A stretch of 64,000 nucleotides of DNA from Limnobacter alexandrii (lineage in GTDB: Bacteria; Pseudomonadota; Gammaproteobacteria; Burkholderiales; Burkholderiaceae_B): positions 124,001 to 188,000 of the forward strand of contig NZ_SWKN01000008.1 of the NCBI RefSeq assembly GCF_005871185.1. Reading direction: 5' to 3'. Position 1 is the stretch's first letter. The number at the start of each line of letters is the position of its first letter. A model generated the notes under the pieces. The model was not told where the DNA came from. It worked only from the letters and a program-made list of their open reading frames with translations, and ran no database searches. A program made the position numbers and the translations under genes. Positions 30,882 to 40,310 of this stretch are shown here, piece by piece.

Positions 30882-32033
30882 TCATATTAGGGTTTCTACC
30901 CAACCGGCTTTTGCAAAACCAATCAAAAAATACTGGAATTCAGGATTTTTTAAAGCCTCTGCAGCGTCGATTGGCTCCATTTCACGCTGGTTTGCGAGCA
31001 TTTGCAGCTGTTTAACGGTGTGGGCATCGGTGGGGTTGACAGCGTCGCCGTTGATGTAGAAAACCCCACCCTTGAACAACATTTTAGTTTTCATGCTTAA
31101 TGCAATGCCGCGCTCGCCAAGTACACTAATTATTTCCGGTGTTTCTTGGTCCTCGGTGTTGTTTACAAAATACACATGTGGCTTGGGTTCTGTGAGCAAA
31201 ATCCCCATGCTGCGCTGGATTTGGGGCGATTGCGCTGAAAATTGCTGAATCAGATCGCGACCGAAATTCAGCAAATCGTCAGGAATTTCTGCAGGGTTTT
31301 TCTGTAACCCTCGGGCGGGGTCAGAAAACAGTGTTTGGGTCATGGTGGGATCCTGATCAATTTGATCAGCCATGTCGCGCAAGATGCCGCTGAGAACCTC
31401 TGCCTGCGTGGGTGCCCTGAAGCCGATGCTGAGGGTTGAGCAGGTGCCTTCAGCAATGCCATCGTGCCCATAGTTCGGGGGCAGGTAAAGCATGTCACCC
31501 GGCTCGAGTACAAACTCTTCTGTCGGCTCAAAGTTTTTGAGAATCTTCAGTGGCACGCCTTCCTCGAGTTCCTTGTCTGGAAGTGGTCCAATCTTCCAGC
31601 GTCGTTTGCCGTGCATTTGAAGCAAAAAGACATCGTAGGAGTCATAGTGCGGGCCCACGCCACCACCATCGCTGGCCAGGCTCAACATCACGTCGTCAAG
31701 GCGCGCATCGGGAATAAACCGGAACAGTTGTAGCAGGTCATAGGCCTCGGGCAGGTGGTGATCAATGCCTTGAATCAGCACAGTCCAAGCTTTTTTCTTC
31801 ATCGATGGCAGCTCGTCGAACGGGCCATGCTCAAGCGTCCAGCCTGTTTTGCTGTGTTGGATCAGTCGGCTTTCAATGTCTTCATCCGACGCCATCTCGG
31901 CGATGGTGTCCAGATCGCACAGTGGTTCAAAACCTGGAAATGCCTGGCGAAACAAGTATGGTTTGAGATGCCAGTGCTCGGTCATGAACTTCTGTACAGA
32001 AAGCTCGGCGATGTGGGTGAGGGGTTTGATCAT
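30882..32033 (-). CDS. roxA: JmjC/cupin oxygenase, ribosomal protein uL16 arginine hydroxylase type (RoxA/YcfD)
   Basis: A 383-residue 2-oxoglutarate and Fe(II)-dependent oxygenase of the YcfD/RoxA family, which hydroxylates an arginine of ribosomal protein uL16 in E. coli. The iron facial triad is readable as H129 and D131 in GPHYDSYDVFLLQ and H190 in NYGHDGIAEG. The RRWKIGPLP segment after the HxD motif and the long C-terminal winged-helix part match the family, as does the length. The gene stands alone on the minus strand, divergent from the SlyD-type gene with a 100-base spacer. The 238 bases before the next minus-strand gene hold no gene. Confidence 0.88.
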   Translation of the reverse strand: MIKPLTHIAELSVQKFMTEHWHLKPYLFRQAFPGFEPLCDLDTIAEMASDEDIESRLIQHSKTGWTLEHGPFDELPSMKKKAWTVLIQGIDHHLPEAYDLLQLFRFIPDARLDDVMLSLASDGGGVGPHYDSYDVFLLQMHGKRRWKIGPLPDKELEEGVPLKILKNFEPTEEFVLEPGDMLYLPPNYGHDGIAEGTCSTLSIGFRAPTQAEVLSGILRDMADQIDQDPTMTQTLFSDPARGLQKNPAEIPDDLLNFGRDLIQQFSAQSPQIQRSMGILLTEPKPHVYFVNNTEDQETPEIISVLGERGIALSMKTKMLFKGGVFYINGDAVNPTDAHTVKQLQMLANQREMEPIDAAEALKNPEFQYFLIGFAKAGWVETLI

Positions 32034-32048
32034 CTGAGGGGGCTTTAT

Positions 32049-32077
32049 TTGGGTGATTTATCGATTACGGGTATCAT
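32049..32077 (+). promoter_or_regulatory. Putative promoter of the SlyD-type gene
   Basis: TTGGGT (32049-32054) and TATCAT (32072-32077) are separated by exactly 17 bases, about 57 bases before the ATG, in the spacer divergent from roxA. Confidence 0.45.
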
Positions 32078-32133
32078 AGGCCACCTTAAAAGACTGCCCA
32101 CTGTTCGGGCGCTGATTTCTGGAGTTAAGTACG

Positions 32134-32682
32134 ATGATTGTTGAGCACGGCACGGTGGTTACCCTTGATTTTGAGCTGCGTGATGCGCAGGGTGAACTGA
32201 TTCAGGAACACGGTGGCGAGCCGATCATTTACCTGCAGGGCAGCGAGAATGAAGTGTTTCCGAAGTTGCAAGAGGCGGTCGAAGGCAAGGTTATTGGCGA
32301 TGAAGTGTTTGTTCAACTTGAGCCTGAGGATGCATTTGGTGACTTCGACCCAGAGCTGATGCGGGTTGAAGACATTGAAATGTTTGGCGAAGAACTTGAA
32401 ATTGGCATGCAACTGGAAGAAGTGCCTGTTGATGACGAGAACGAGCCAGATGAGCAGGCCACAGAGGAAAACACGGGTTTTGGCCGGGTTTGGACAGTGA
32501 CCGACATTGCCGAAGGCAAAGTGGTGCTGGATGGTAACCACCCGTTCGCCGGCATGGCATTGCGCTATCACTTGAAGGTGCTGGACATTCGTGCAGCCAA
32601 CGAAGAAGAGAAAGCGCAAGGCGCTGCTGCACAGTCGTTGTTCAGTGTTGCGCCCAATCCGGGTGCGGGCAAACTGAATTAA
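32134..32682 (+). CDS. SlyD-type FKBP peptidyl-prolyl cis-trans isomerase
   Basis: A 182-residue FKBP-like protein with the SlyD layout: a split FKBP domain (GTVVTLDFELRDAQGE near the start, HPFAGMALRYHLKVLDI near residue 136) around an insert-in-flap chaperone region (about 70-120). The flap holds a very acidic stretch, residues 98-113. Unlike E. coli SlyD there is no histidine- and cysteine-rich tail; the end is only AQSLFSVAPNPGAGKLN. Nickel delivery is therefore unlikely. A GGAG box precedes the ATG by nine bases. It is convergent with the phosphoesterase gene, with nine bases between them and no terminator seen. Confidence 0.88.
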   Translation: MIVEHGTVVTLDFELRDAQGELIQEHGGEPIIYLQGSENEVFPKLQEAVEGKVIGDEVFVQLEPEDAFGDFDPELMRVEDIEMFGEELEIGMQLEEVPVDDENEPDEQATEENTGFGRVWTVTDIAEGKVVLDGNHPFAGMALRYHLKVLDIRAANEEEKAQGAAAQSLFSVAPNPGAGKLN

Positions 32683-32691
32683 TTATCAAAT

Positions 32692-33699
32692 TCAGTTTTG
32701 TGCGGTGGGGCTTGGCAGCGAGATGCTGCGGGCCTCAAAAGGCTGTGCACTGCCTGGCGTGATCTTCACCTGTACCCAGGCATTCATGAATGGGTGCCCC
32801 CAGCCCTCGACCCGATAGAACAATGCGTCTGTCTCGGGTGTTCCCCCAAATCGTTCAAGACTGGGTTTGTCCCATTTGAACCGGTGGGTGTCGCCATGGG
32901 CCAGCAGTACTGGTCGCCCAGTGGCCTTGATGTACTTCACCAGCCTGATCATAAAGCTGGTATAGCCATTCTTCGCAGGGTTGGTACTTGCACCACCTGA
33001 GCCGTCAATTGGATTGCCCTGAATGGCAATCACGGTTTCTGTGGGGCGTGTGTCAGGATTGTTGAACAGTGCCTCAGCTTCGCCAAGCCAGGCATTCATC
33101 GCTTGATCACGCGCTTTGAGCAATTGCTCCGCTTTTTTTGAAGTGGTTTTTCTGGATTTGGGGTTGAGCAAGTCGTTGTTGCTACCGGGAATATTCAAAC
33201 TCACAAAGAGCGTGCTGCCTTGTGTCCACATCAAATGCTCGGGGTAGGGGTGGCTGCTTTGTTGCCTGACCTTGAAATTTGTTTTGCCCAGTGAATTGGG
33301 CTGTGAGAATGCTTGCTGGCGCAAAAAATTCAGGCGTTCCTGGGTGTTGAAATTTCCATTGGACGGCCTGTGGCAGTCGGTCCACTCATTGTCACCAGGC
33401 ACATACACCAATGGTTTCTCGCTACGCTGCAATTGAGCAATGCGACGTGTGATCAATTCGTTGTTGCATGGTTCATTGCCACCCTTGATGTCACCAACAT
33501 GCAAAATCCAGTGAATGTCGGTTTCTTGCGCAAGGTATTGAATCAGGCTGTCAGTGGCTGGCTCGAAAAAGTCGTTGTAAGGTTGATCACCGATGAGTGC
33601 AAAGCTGAAAGTATTTTGGTGCTCATTGGCTTGCGCCGCGGCAATCCATGTGGCCAGGGCGACCGCACAGGCTTTGATGGCTGCGCGGCGCAAGTTCAT
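32692..33699 (-). CDS. Exported calcineurin-like metallophosphoesterase
   Basis: A 335-residue exported phosphoesterase of unknown substrate. The N-terminus [24 protein letters not shown] looks like a signal peptide cleaved after AQA. The dinuclear metal motifs are visible in order: [26 protein letters not shown] and AHGDTH, which match the D-x-D/H, GD, GNHE-like (here GDNE) and GHTH-like (here HGDTH) pattern of calcineurin-type enzymes. It lies downstream of mutS in the same direction, and its ATG overlaps the mutS stop by four bases, so it is coupled to a gene with which it has no obvious functional link. Confidence 0.82.
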   Translation of the reverse strand: MNLRRAAIKACAVALATWIAAAQANEHQNTFSFALIGDQPYNDFFEPATDSLIQYLAQETDIHWILHVGDIKGGNEPCNNELITRRIAQLQRSEKPLVYVPGDNEWTDCHRPSNGNFNTQERLNFLRQQAFSQPNSLGKTNFKVRQQSSHPYPEHLMWTQGSTLFVSLNIPGSNNDLLNPKSRKTTSKKAEQLLKARDQAMNAWLGEAEALFNNPDTRPTETVIAIQGNPIDGSGGASTNPAKNGYTSFMIRLVKYIKATGRPVLLAHGDTHRFKWDKPSLERFGGTPETDALFYRVEGWGHPFMNAWVQVKITPGSAQPFEARSISLPSPTAQN

Positions 33700-36323
33700 G
33701 TCTGTAAACCTTTCAACTGAAAGATCAACTGCAGTGCTTCTCGGGGGCTGAGTTCATCGGGGTCAATCTCGTTGAGTTTTTCGAGAATCAGGTTCACATG
33801 CTGTGCGTTGGCTGGTGCTTCTGTGTCTGTTTCGGCTGGCGGGTCGAACAGGTCTACCTGGGCGGTCATGGCCCGCTTTTCAGCTTCAAGCTGATCTAGG
33901 CGCTTTTGTGCATTTTTCACAACCAGGGCTGGCAAGCCGGCCAACTTGGCCACTTGCAGGCCATAACTCTGGCTTGCAGGGCCTGCCTCAATGCGGTGCA
34001 AAAACACCAGCTTGCCTTGGTGCTCGGTGGCTGACAAGTGAACATTAAATATGCTGTCCAATTCATGGCCCAGCCCTGTGATTTCAAAATAGTGTGTGGC
34101 AAACAGCGTTAAACACTTGTTGGTGTTGGCCAATCGTTTTGCAATTTCCCAGGCCAGGGACAAACCGTCGAATGTCGAGGTGCCGCGTCCGATTTCGTCC
34201 ATGATCACGAGGCTTTGCGGCGTGGCCTGGCGAACAATGGTGGCGGCTTCAGTCATTTCAACCATGAAGGTGGAGCGGCCACCTGCCAGGTCATCGGATG
34301 CGCCAATGCGCGTAAAAATTCGGTCGAGTACACCAACTTGCGCACTGGCTGCCGGCACAAAACTGCCCATGTGAGCCAGAAGCGCGATGAGTGCGGTTTG
34401 GCGCATGTAGGTGCTTTTGCCGCCCATGTTGGGGCCAGTGATCAATGCCATGTGTTTGCCGGGGTGCAAGGCGCAATCATTCGGTGTGAATTGCTCCACT
34501 TGCACTTCCAGCACTGGGTGGCGGCCTTGCTGAATATTCAGCAGGGCGTGAGGCAACATGTGTGGTCGTACCCAGTTGGCTTCAAAAGCCACGATCGCCA
34601 ATGCGGCCAAGGCATCGAGTTCAGACAACTCCCGCGCGCAGCGCTGCAAAAACGGGGTGAACTGACCAAGCCACGTCATCAGGTTTTCATAAATGACTTT
34701 TTCTAGGTTCAGGGCCTTGTCTTTGGCCGACAGCGCTTTTTCCTCAAAGGCTTTCAGTTCTTCGGTAATGTAGCGCTCGGCATTTTTCATGGTTTGCCGG
34801 CGAATGTAATGCGCGGGCACCTTTTCGGCCTGCGCGCTGCTCACTTCGATGTAAAACCCGTGCACCCGGTTGAATTCAACCTTCAGGTTGGCAATGCCTG
34901 TGGCTTCGCGCTCCTGTTTTTCAAGCTCAATCAAAAACTGCCCGCTGCCTGTTTGAATGTTGCGTAATTCGTCCAGCTCGACGTGATAGCCGTCGGCAAT
35001 TACACCACCGTCACGAATCAGCACAGGCGGATTTTCAGCCAGTGCCTGCATCAATTCAGCCAGCAGTTCGGGTGGGGCCTGAAGGGCCAGCAAGGCAGAG
35101 TTGAATTCGCTGTCGCCAAAGCGGCTGATTAATTCAGCCACTTGGGGCAGGGCTTGCAGGCTTTCCCGCAGCGCCAGCAAGTCGCGGGGCTTGGCAGTTT
35201 GCATCGCCACGCGGCTGCTGATGCGTTCAATGTCGGCCATTGCCCGCAATGTTTTAACCAGGTTGAAGCAGGCAGGTTCTGGCGCCTGGCCCAAAGTAGA
35301 AAGCAGATGCTGTATTTTGTTTTGCCGCGCTTCAATGCAGGCAATGCTGCGAAGGGGCTCTAGCAACCATTGGCGCAAGCGCCTTGCACCCATGCCGCTG
35401 CCTGTGCGGTTGAGGCGTGAAAACAGGGTGGGGGCGGGCTCGCCCCTCAATGTTTCAGTCAGTTCCAGATTGCGACGTGCCGCCTCATCCAGCACCAGAA
35501 AGTCTTGCTCGTGCTCTACTTGGATGTCGGACACGTGTTTGAAGGTGTCGATGCTGAGGTGAGTTTCCTTGGCATATTGCAACGCCGCGCCCATGGCTGG
35601 AATGGCCAACCGGGCTTTGTGCAGCTCGAGGCTTTCAAGGTTGCTTGCCTGCAACACGGTTTGCAAATGGGTTTGGGCAAAACCGGCATCGAAGTGCCAG
35701 GCCGGGCGCTCAATACAGGCTGGAATTTGGCTTTGCTGTGCCCATGTGCGGTTATTCACCAGCACCTCGGCGGCATTGAAACGGCTGATGTGCGCTGCCA
35801 GTGCCCCTGCATCACATTCCAGCAGGCGTATTGAACCTGCCGACAGTGCAAGACAGGCTACGCCCCAGTATTTGCCGTCCTCGGAGAACAAGCTGAGCAG
35901 TGTTTTGTTTTCCTGGTCGGGCAACAGCGTGGATTCGGTGAGTGTGCCGGGTGTAACCACTCGCGCCACTTTGCGTTCCATGGGGCCTTTGGTCAGGCCT
36001 GGTGTGCCCACCTGTTCGCAAATGGCCACTGAGTGACCCAGTGCCACCAATTTGGCGAGGTATTGGTCGGCTGCATGAAATGGCACGCCCGCCATGGGGA
36101 TGGGTTGCCCTGCAGATTGACCGCGATGGGTCAGGGTGATTCTTAACAGCTGTGCAGCCAGTTGGGCATCGTCGAAAAACAGCTCGTAAAAATCGCCCAT
36201 GCGATAAAACAGCAGCTTGTCGGGGTATTCGGCTTTCAGCGTGAGGTACTGCTGCATCATCGGCGTGTGGCTTTCAAACGCCTGTGATGCAGTCTGGTTG
36301 TTTGTACTCGCTTGTTTGCTCAA
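33696..36323 (-). CDS. mutS: DNA mismatch repair protein MutS
   Basis: MutS (875 residues) recognises mismatches and recruits MutL. Seen are the N-terminal mismatch-binding HTPMMQQYL and [15 protein letters not shown] (with the Phe-x-Glu motif), the clamp and lever helices, and the ATPase domain with Walker [15 protein letters not shown] and Walker [16 protein letters not shown]. The best start is TTG at 36323, preceded by AGAG; the ATG at 36260 (MMQQYL) would cut into the mismatch-binding domain. It lies 16 bases after suhB, so the two may share a transcript, and the phosphoesterase gene follows. Confidence 0.97.
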   Translation of the reverse strand: MSKQASTNNQTASQAFESHTPMMQQYLTLKAEYPDKLLFYRMGDFYELFFDDAQLAAQLLRITLTHRGQSAGQPIPMAGVPFHAADQYLAKLVALGHSVAICEQVGTPGLTKGPMERKVARVVTPGTLTESTLLPDQENKTLLSLFSEDGKYWGVACLALSAGSIRLLECDAGALAAHISRFNAAEVLVNNRTWAQQSQIPACIERPAWHFDAGFAQTHLQTVLQASNLESLELHKARLAIPAMGAALQYAKETHLSIDTFKHVSDIQVEHEQDFLVLDEAARRNLELTETLRGEPAPTLFSRLNRTGSGMGARRLRQWLLEPLRSIACIEARQNKIQHLLSTLGQAPEPACFNLVKTLRAMADIERISSRVAMQTAKPRDLLALRESLQALPQVAELISRFGDSEFNSALLALQAPPELLAELMQALAENPPVLIRDGGVIADGYHVELDELRNIQTGSGQFLIELEKQEREATGIANLKVEFNRVHGFYIEVSSAQAEKVPAHYIRRQTMKNAERYITEELKAFEEKALSAKDKALNLEKVIYENLMTWLGQFTPFLQRCARELSELDALAALAIVAFEANWVRPHMLPHALLNIQQGRHPVLEVQVEQFTPNDCALHPGKHMALITGPNMGGKSTYMRQTALIALLAHMGSFVPAASAQVGVLDRIFTRIGASDDLAGGRSTFMVEMTEAATIVRQATPQSLVIMDEIGRGTSTFDGLSLAWEIAKRLANTNKCLTLFATHYFEITGLGHELDSIFNVHLSATEHQGKLVFLHRIEAGPASQSYGLQVAKLAGLPALVVKNAQKRLDQLEAEKRAMTAQVDLFDPPAETDTEAPANAQHVNLILEKLNEIDPDELSPREALQLIFQLKGLQT

Positions 36324-36339
36324 CTGGGTCTCTGTTGGT

Positions 36340-37107
36340 TTATTTGAAGCTCAGCAGGTATTGAAGGGCTTTGGGGTTTCCGGCCACGGCGTCGCCGCTT
36401 GCCATGAATGTGTCATTGCCTTGGGGGTCGGTGATCAAGCCGCCTGCTTCAGAAACCAGCAACACGCCTGTTGCCAAATCCCAGGGCTTCAGGCCAAAAC
36501 ACATGTAGCCATCCAGGCGACCGCAAGCCACATAGGCCAGGTCGAGAACGGCTGAACCTGATTTGCGAATACCCGCGGTGCTCTCGGTCAGGGCCAGCAT
36601 TTTGCGTTTCACGCCGAGTGAGCCCTCATTCTGACCACTGGGGAATGCAAAACCGACCAAAAATTCATTGGGTTTGCTGCGCTTGGAAACCCGGATACGG
36701 CGGTTGTTCAAAAATGCACCTTCGCCCTTGGATGCGGTAAACAGGTCGTTGGTGGCCGGGTTATACACAACCGCCTGTTGTACATTGCCATTGACGCGGA
36801 GTGCAATTGAAATGGCGTAGTGCGGGTAGCCGTGAATGAAGTTGGCAGTGCCGTCGATAGGATCGATGACCCACTCGTACTCGGATTTGCCGGAGGCGCC
36901 ACTTTCCTCGGCTAGAATGGCGTGATCGGGAAAAGCCTGCTTCAGTACATCGATGATGGCGCTTTCGGCAGCCTGGTCAGTTTCGGTGACGAAGTCATTG
37001 GGCCCTTTAACTCCGATTTTTACCTGATCGAGGTCAAGCTCCGCTCGGTTGATGATTTTTCCCGCAGCGCGAGCGGCTTTCACCGCCACGTTCAACATCG
37101 GATGCAT
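36340..37107 (-). CDS. suhB: Inositol monophosphatase family protein (SuhB)
   Basis: A 255-residue Mg-dependent phosphatase of the inositol monophosphatase family; in E. coli SuhB also works with Nus factors on rRNA transcription. Metal-binding motifs are [26 protein letters not shown] and [17 protein letters not shown]. The ATG at 37107 has AGGA six bases upstream and gives the standard beginning [16 protein letters not shown]; the open frame extends 60 codons further but those codons lie in the divergent gene. A TATAAT on the minus strand (37144-37149) likely belongs to its promoter. Confidence 0.93.
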   Translation of the reverse strand: MHPMLNVAVKAARAAGKIINRAELDLDQVKIGVKGPNDFVTETDQAAESAIIDVLKQAFPDHAILAEESGASGKSEYEWVIDPIDGTANFIHGYPHYAISIALRVNGNVQQAVVYNPATNDLFTASKGEGAFLNNRRIRVSKRSKPNEFLVGFAFPSGQNEGSLGVKRKMLALTESTAGIRKSGSAVLDLAYVACGRLDGYMCFGLKPWDLATGVLLVSEAGGLITDPQGNDTFMASGDAVAGNPKALQYLLSFK

Positions 37108-37143
37108 GGCCTTTCCTTTCAATTTGAATACGTTTAACCCGAC

Positions 37144-37149
37144 ATTATA
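37144..37149 (-). promoter_or_regulatory. -10 box upstream of suhB
   Basis: A perfect TATAAT on the minus strand lies about 37 bases before the suhB ATG. It overlaps the last bases before the divergent trmJ start, and no convincing -35 was found. Confidence 0.4.
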
Positions 37150-37150
37150 A

Positions 37151-37960
37151 ATGACCGCAGCCATTTCCCTCGAATCCATTTCAATAGTTCTCGTAAAAAC
37201 AAGCCATCCAGGCAATGTTGGGTCGGTGGCGCGTGCCATGAAAACCATGGGTTTGAGTGATTTGCGATTGGTGGAACCCAAAACCAAAGAAATTTGCAGT
37301 GCTGAAGAGGCGATTTCACTGGCCAGCGGTGCGAGCGATGTGCTTGAACAGGCCCGTGTTTACGACTCCTTGCCCGATGCCTTGGCTGATCGAAGCGTGG
37401 CATTTGCTTTGTCTGCACGTTTGCGCGATTTGGGCCCAAGTTTGCAAAGCCCGCAGGAGGCAGCAAAAGAGGCTTTGTGTTTGACGGAAAGCGGCATCGG
37501 TGCAGCTTTTGTGTTTGGTGCCGAGCGCACGGGTTTAAGCAACGATGAACTGCTGGTGTGCAATCGGCAGGTGACGATTGCCGCCAACCCGGTTTACAGC
37601 TCGCTGAACTTGTCACAAGCCGTGCAAATTGTGGCCTATGCCTTGCGCACGGAATGGGCGACTGGTGAATTGGCCGTGGCTGCCGAAGGCTCCCTAGCTG
37701 ACAGTGTGAGGCAGGGTGGCAAGCTGGCCACTGTGAAGGCGGTGGCGGATTTACAGGCCCATTGGCTGCAAGCCATGGAGGCGGTTGATTTTATCAATCC
37801 CGACAAGCCGAAAAAGGTGGTGCAGCGTTTGGCCAGAATGTTGGCCAAAACGCCTTTGGAGCAAGAAGAAGTGGACATGCTTCGAGGCTTTTTTTCTGAT
37901 GTGATACGGGTGGTGGACAATCGCCTTTATCCGCATGAATTTGAGCGCAAGAAGCCTTGA
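37151..37960 (+). CDS. trmJ: tRNA (cytidine/uridine-2'-O-)-methyltransferase TrmJ
   Basis: SPOUT-class RNA methyltransferase (269 residues) that methylates ribose 32 in tRNA. It begins with IVLVKTSHPGNVGSVARAMKTMGL, and the knotted SAM site has FVFGAERTGLSNDEL near residue 120 and VYSSLNLSQAVQIVAYAL near residue 145. The C-terminal extension of about 90 residues with several helices is the TrmJ-type dimer or RNA-binding part. It is divergent from suhB with 43 bases between. cysE follows after 70 bases. Confidence 0.92.
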   Translation: MTAAISLESISIVLVKTSHPGNVGSVARAMKTMGLSDLRLVEPKTKEICSAEEAISLASGASDVLEQARVYDSLPDALADRSVAFALSARLRDLGPSLQSPQEAAKEALCLTESGIGAAFVFGAERTGLSNDELLVCNRQVTIAANPVYSSLNLSQAVQIVAYALRTEWATGELAVAAEGSLADSVRQGGKLATVKAVADLQAHWLQAMEAVDFINPDKPKKVVQRLARMLAKTPLEQEEVDMLRGFFSDVIRVVDNRLYPHEFERKKP

Positions 37961-38030
37961 TACAGCCGTGATACACTGCGGCGACCAGCGTTTGACGCAT
38001 CAATAACAATTGATTCAGGGTTTTCCGCGC

Positions 38031-38798
38031 ATGTGGATTCGACTACAAGAAGACATTGACACGATTTTGAGAAAAGACCCGGCAGCCCGAGGGCGTCTGG
38101 AGGTTTTTCTGTGCTATCCCGGTTTGCATGCCCTGATTTGGCATCGCCTTGCCCATAGGGCATGGTCGCTTGGCTTGACCACTCTGGCGCGTTTCCTGTC
38201 GCATTTGGGCCGTTTTTTCACTGGCATTGAAATTCATCCTGGTGCCAGCATTGGCCGGCGTGTGTTTATTGATCATGGCATGGGCGTGGTAATTGGCGAA
38301 ACCGCAGAAATTCATGACGATGTCACCATTTACCAGGGCGTTACCTTGGGTGGCACTTCACTGGCCAAGGGCAAGCGCCACCCCACGCTTGAAAAAGGCG
38401 TGGTGGTGGGCGCAGGTGCGCAGGTTTTGGGACCTTTTACAGTGGGCGAGGGTGCCAAAATTGGGTCGAATGCAGTGGTGACCAAACCAGTGCCCGCAGG
38501 TGCGACGGCGGTGGGCAACCCCGCACGCATGATTCTGAAAGCCGAAGAACGCGCACCGGGTGAAGAATTGACTGGGGCCGCCAAAACCAAGGAAGAGTTT
38601 TCGGCCTATGGTGTTTCCAAGAATGGCGATGATCCGTTGATCAAAGCCATGCATGGTTTGATTGATCAAGCGATTGCGCAGCAGCAGCGAATTGAACAGC
38701 TTGAACAACAGTTGAGCAAGGGGAAAGCGCAGCCTGATGCCGGCGACTCTGTGGATTGTGAGGAATTGAAAGCCCTGAACAAACTGGTGGACAACTAA
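38031..38798 (+). CDS. cysE: Serine O-acetyltransferase
   Basis: CysE (255 residues) acetylates serine, the first step of cysteine synthesis from sulfide. The N-terminal helical part has [20 protein letters not shown], and the left-handed beta-helix carries hexapeptide repeats with [26 protein letters not shown] and [10 protein letters not shown]. The C-terminal tail is long and polar with a coiled-coil-like [18 protein letters not shown]; it does not end in isoleucine, the usual plug residue for the cysteine synthase complex. The ATG at 38031 matches other beta-proteobacterial CysE starts; a TTG seven codons upstream is the alternative. Confidence 0.93.
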   Translation: MWIRLQEDIDTILRKDPAARGRLEVFLCYPGLHALIWHRLAHRAWSLGLTTLARFLSHLGRFFTGIEIHPGASIGRRVFIDHGMGVVIGETAEIHDDVTIYQGVTLGGTSLAKGKRHPTLEKGVVVGAGAQVLGPFTVGEGAKIGSNAVVTKPVPAGATAVGNPARMILKAEERAPGEELTGAAKTKEEFSAYGVSKNGDDPLIKAMHGLIDQAIAQQQRIEQLEQQLSKGKAQPDAGDSVDCEELKALNKLVDN

Positions 38799-38802
38799 TC
38801 GA

Positions 38803-39630
38803 TTAACTGAACAGGTTAAGGCTGAATTCTCCGCTGCTCAGTAGTTTCAAGAAGCCGCCCTTTGGGCGGTTTTTTTCTGGCGCATCAAAATTCCAGTCGG
38901 GCAACACAATGCGCTGGCCTTTTTGAAGCCTTTCCTGAGTCGATTCAGGTGTGGCCGGTGCAAGGGAGTTCAAGGTGTTGTGTATGGCGCAGCGGTGCGT
39001 GTGGCCATGCAATATGACATCGCTTTTTCCCACATAGTAACCATCGGGCCAATTGCCCTTGAATGTTTCAGCCACGGCTTGCAGATTGGCGTCCATAATG
39101 CTCATGGCACTGTTGGCTTTGTGCATTTTGCTTTCACTGCGAATGGCCTTGGCCATTTCAATGCGTTGCGCAAGTGGAAGTGCCAAAAAGTTTTTTTGCC
39201 ATTTTTCATCCCGGCTTTGAAGCCTGAATTTTTGATAGGCTTTGTCATCCGTGCAAAGTTGGTCGCCGTGGGTAATCAGCACCACCTGGTGGTTGACCAG
39301 TAAAAACTCTGGGTCGGGAAGAATGTCGAATCCTGCCGCTTCGGCAAATTGATCACCGAGCAGAAAGTCACGGTTGCCGTGCATGAAATACAGTGTGGCA
39401 CCCGCAGCTTTTGCGGCTTGAACAGCCTGGATGACGCGTTCGCTGGTGCTGTCGCTGTAGTCGTCTCCATACCAAACCTCCAACAGGTCGCCAAGCAAAA
39501 AGATAAGCGTATTTTCCTGGGCCACGCTTGCCAGCCAATTTTCGAAGGCGTCCAGCGTTTTTGGAGAGTGTTCGGACAGGTGCAGGTCGGAGGCAAAGAA
39601 TGCAGCACCTTGTTGCGGAATTTCAATCAA
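38803..39630 (-). CDS. lpxH: UDP-2,3-diacylglucosamine diphosphatase
   Basis: LpxH (275 residues) hydrolyses UDP-2,3-diacylglucosamine to lipid X in lipid A synthesis; it is a peripheral cytoplasmic-side enzyme. The calcineurin-like motifs are ASDLHLSE, LLGDLLEVWYGDD, HGNRDFLLG, THGDQLCTDD and LHGHTHRCAIH. The start is TTG with an AGGT box six bases upstream, giving MIEIPQQGAAFFASDLHL; no ATG is placed better. It converges on cysE with only four bases between the stops. It follows the cyclophilin gene after a terminator. Confidence 0.92.
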   Translation of the reverse strand: MIEIPQQGAAFFASDLHLSEHSPKTLDAFENWLASVAQENTLIFLLGDLLEVWYGDDYSDSTSERVIQAVQAAKAAGATLYFMHGNRDFLLGDQFAEAAGFDILPDPEFLLVNHQVVLITHGDQLCTDDKAYQKFRLQSRDEKWQKNFLALPLAQRIEMAKAIRSESKMHKANSAMSIMDANLQAVAETFKGNWPDGYYVGKSDVILHGHTHRCAIHNTLNSLAPATPESTQERLQKGQRIVLPDWNFDAPEKNRPKGGFLKLLSSGEFSLNLFS

Positions 39631-39654
39631 CTTGTTACCTGATTAAAAAGTCGT

Positions 39655-39683
39655 AAAAAAAGCCCTTCAGTAAGGGCTTTTTT
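39655..39683. terminator. Bidirectional rho-independent terminator
   Basis: AAGCCCTT / AAGGGCTT with loop CAGT (39660-39679) is flanked by A and T runs. It separates the cyclophilin gene from lpxH, both of which read on the minus strand. Confidence 0.85.
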
Positions 39684-39696
39684 AGTTGGGGCCAGC

Positions 39697-40299
39697 TTAG
39701 AGTACTTCAACACCCTGAATCACCACGTCTTCCAGTGGTACGTCCTGGTGAAAGCCTTTCGAGCCAGTTTTAACGCCTACAATTTTGTCGACAACTTCTT
39801 TGCCTTCAGTCACTTTGCCGAATACGCAATAGCCCCAGCCTTGTGGTGTTGGGCTTTTGAAGTTCAGGAATTCATTGTTTTCCACGTTGATGAAAAACTG
39901 GGCAGTGGCCGAATGCGGGTCGTTGGTGCGGGCCATGGCAAGGGTGTACTTTTCGTTTTTCAAGCCATTGTCAGCCTCGTTTTTCACGGGGTCCTTGGTG
40001 GGCTTTTGTTTCATGCCGGGCTCAAAGCCGCCGCCTTGAACCATAAAACCCGCAATGACGCGGTGAAAAATGGTGTTGGTGTAGAAGCCGCTTTTTGCGT
40101 ACTCCAGGAAATTGGCCACAGTGGCGGGGGCTTTTTCAGCGTCCAGGGCGATGGTGATGTCGCCGAAATTTGTTTTAAGTTTAACCATGGTTCGTTTTTT
40201 CGCTTTTGCAAACGCAGAGGAGATTGAAGAATTACCGATGCTAACAGCAATCGCCGAGAACATCGACCACTTGAGAAAAACACGTTTGCCTTGAGTCAC
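39697..40299 (-). CDS. Cyclophilin-type peptidyl-prolyl isomerase, probably exported
   Basis: A cyclophilin-type proline isomerase. The isomerase core, from [15 protein letters not shown], has the active-site [13 protein letters not shown] and the tail [12 protein letters not shown]. From the GTG at 40299, backed by an AAGGA box eight bases upstream, the protein is 200 residues and opens with a signal-like stretch ([20 protein letters not shown] to AFA), which suggests a periplasmic PpiA-like enzyme. An internal ATG at codon 38 would give a 163-residue cytoplasmic PpiB-like form but has no ribosome-binding box. The gene follows the L,D-transpeptidase gene by 11 bases and likely belongs to its operon. 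Confidence 0.9.
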   Translation of the reverse strand: MTQGKRVFLKWSMFSAIAVSIGNSSISSAFAKAKKRTMVKLKTNFGDITIALDAEKAPATVANFLEYAKSGFYTNTIFHRVIAGFMVQGGGFEPGMKQKPTKDPVKNEADNGLKNEKYTLAMARTNDPHSATAQFFINVENNEFLNFKSPTPQGWGYCVFGKVTEGKEVVDKIVGVKTGSKGFHQDVPLEDVVIQGVEVL

Positions 40300-40310
40300 A
40301 GACTTGTTCC

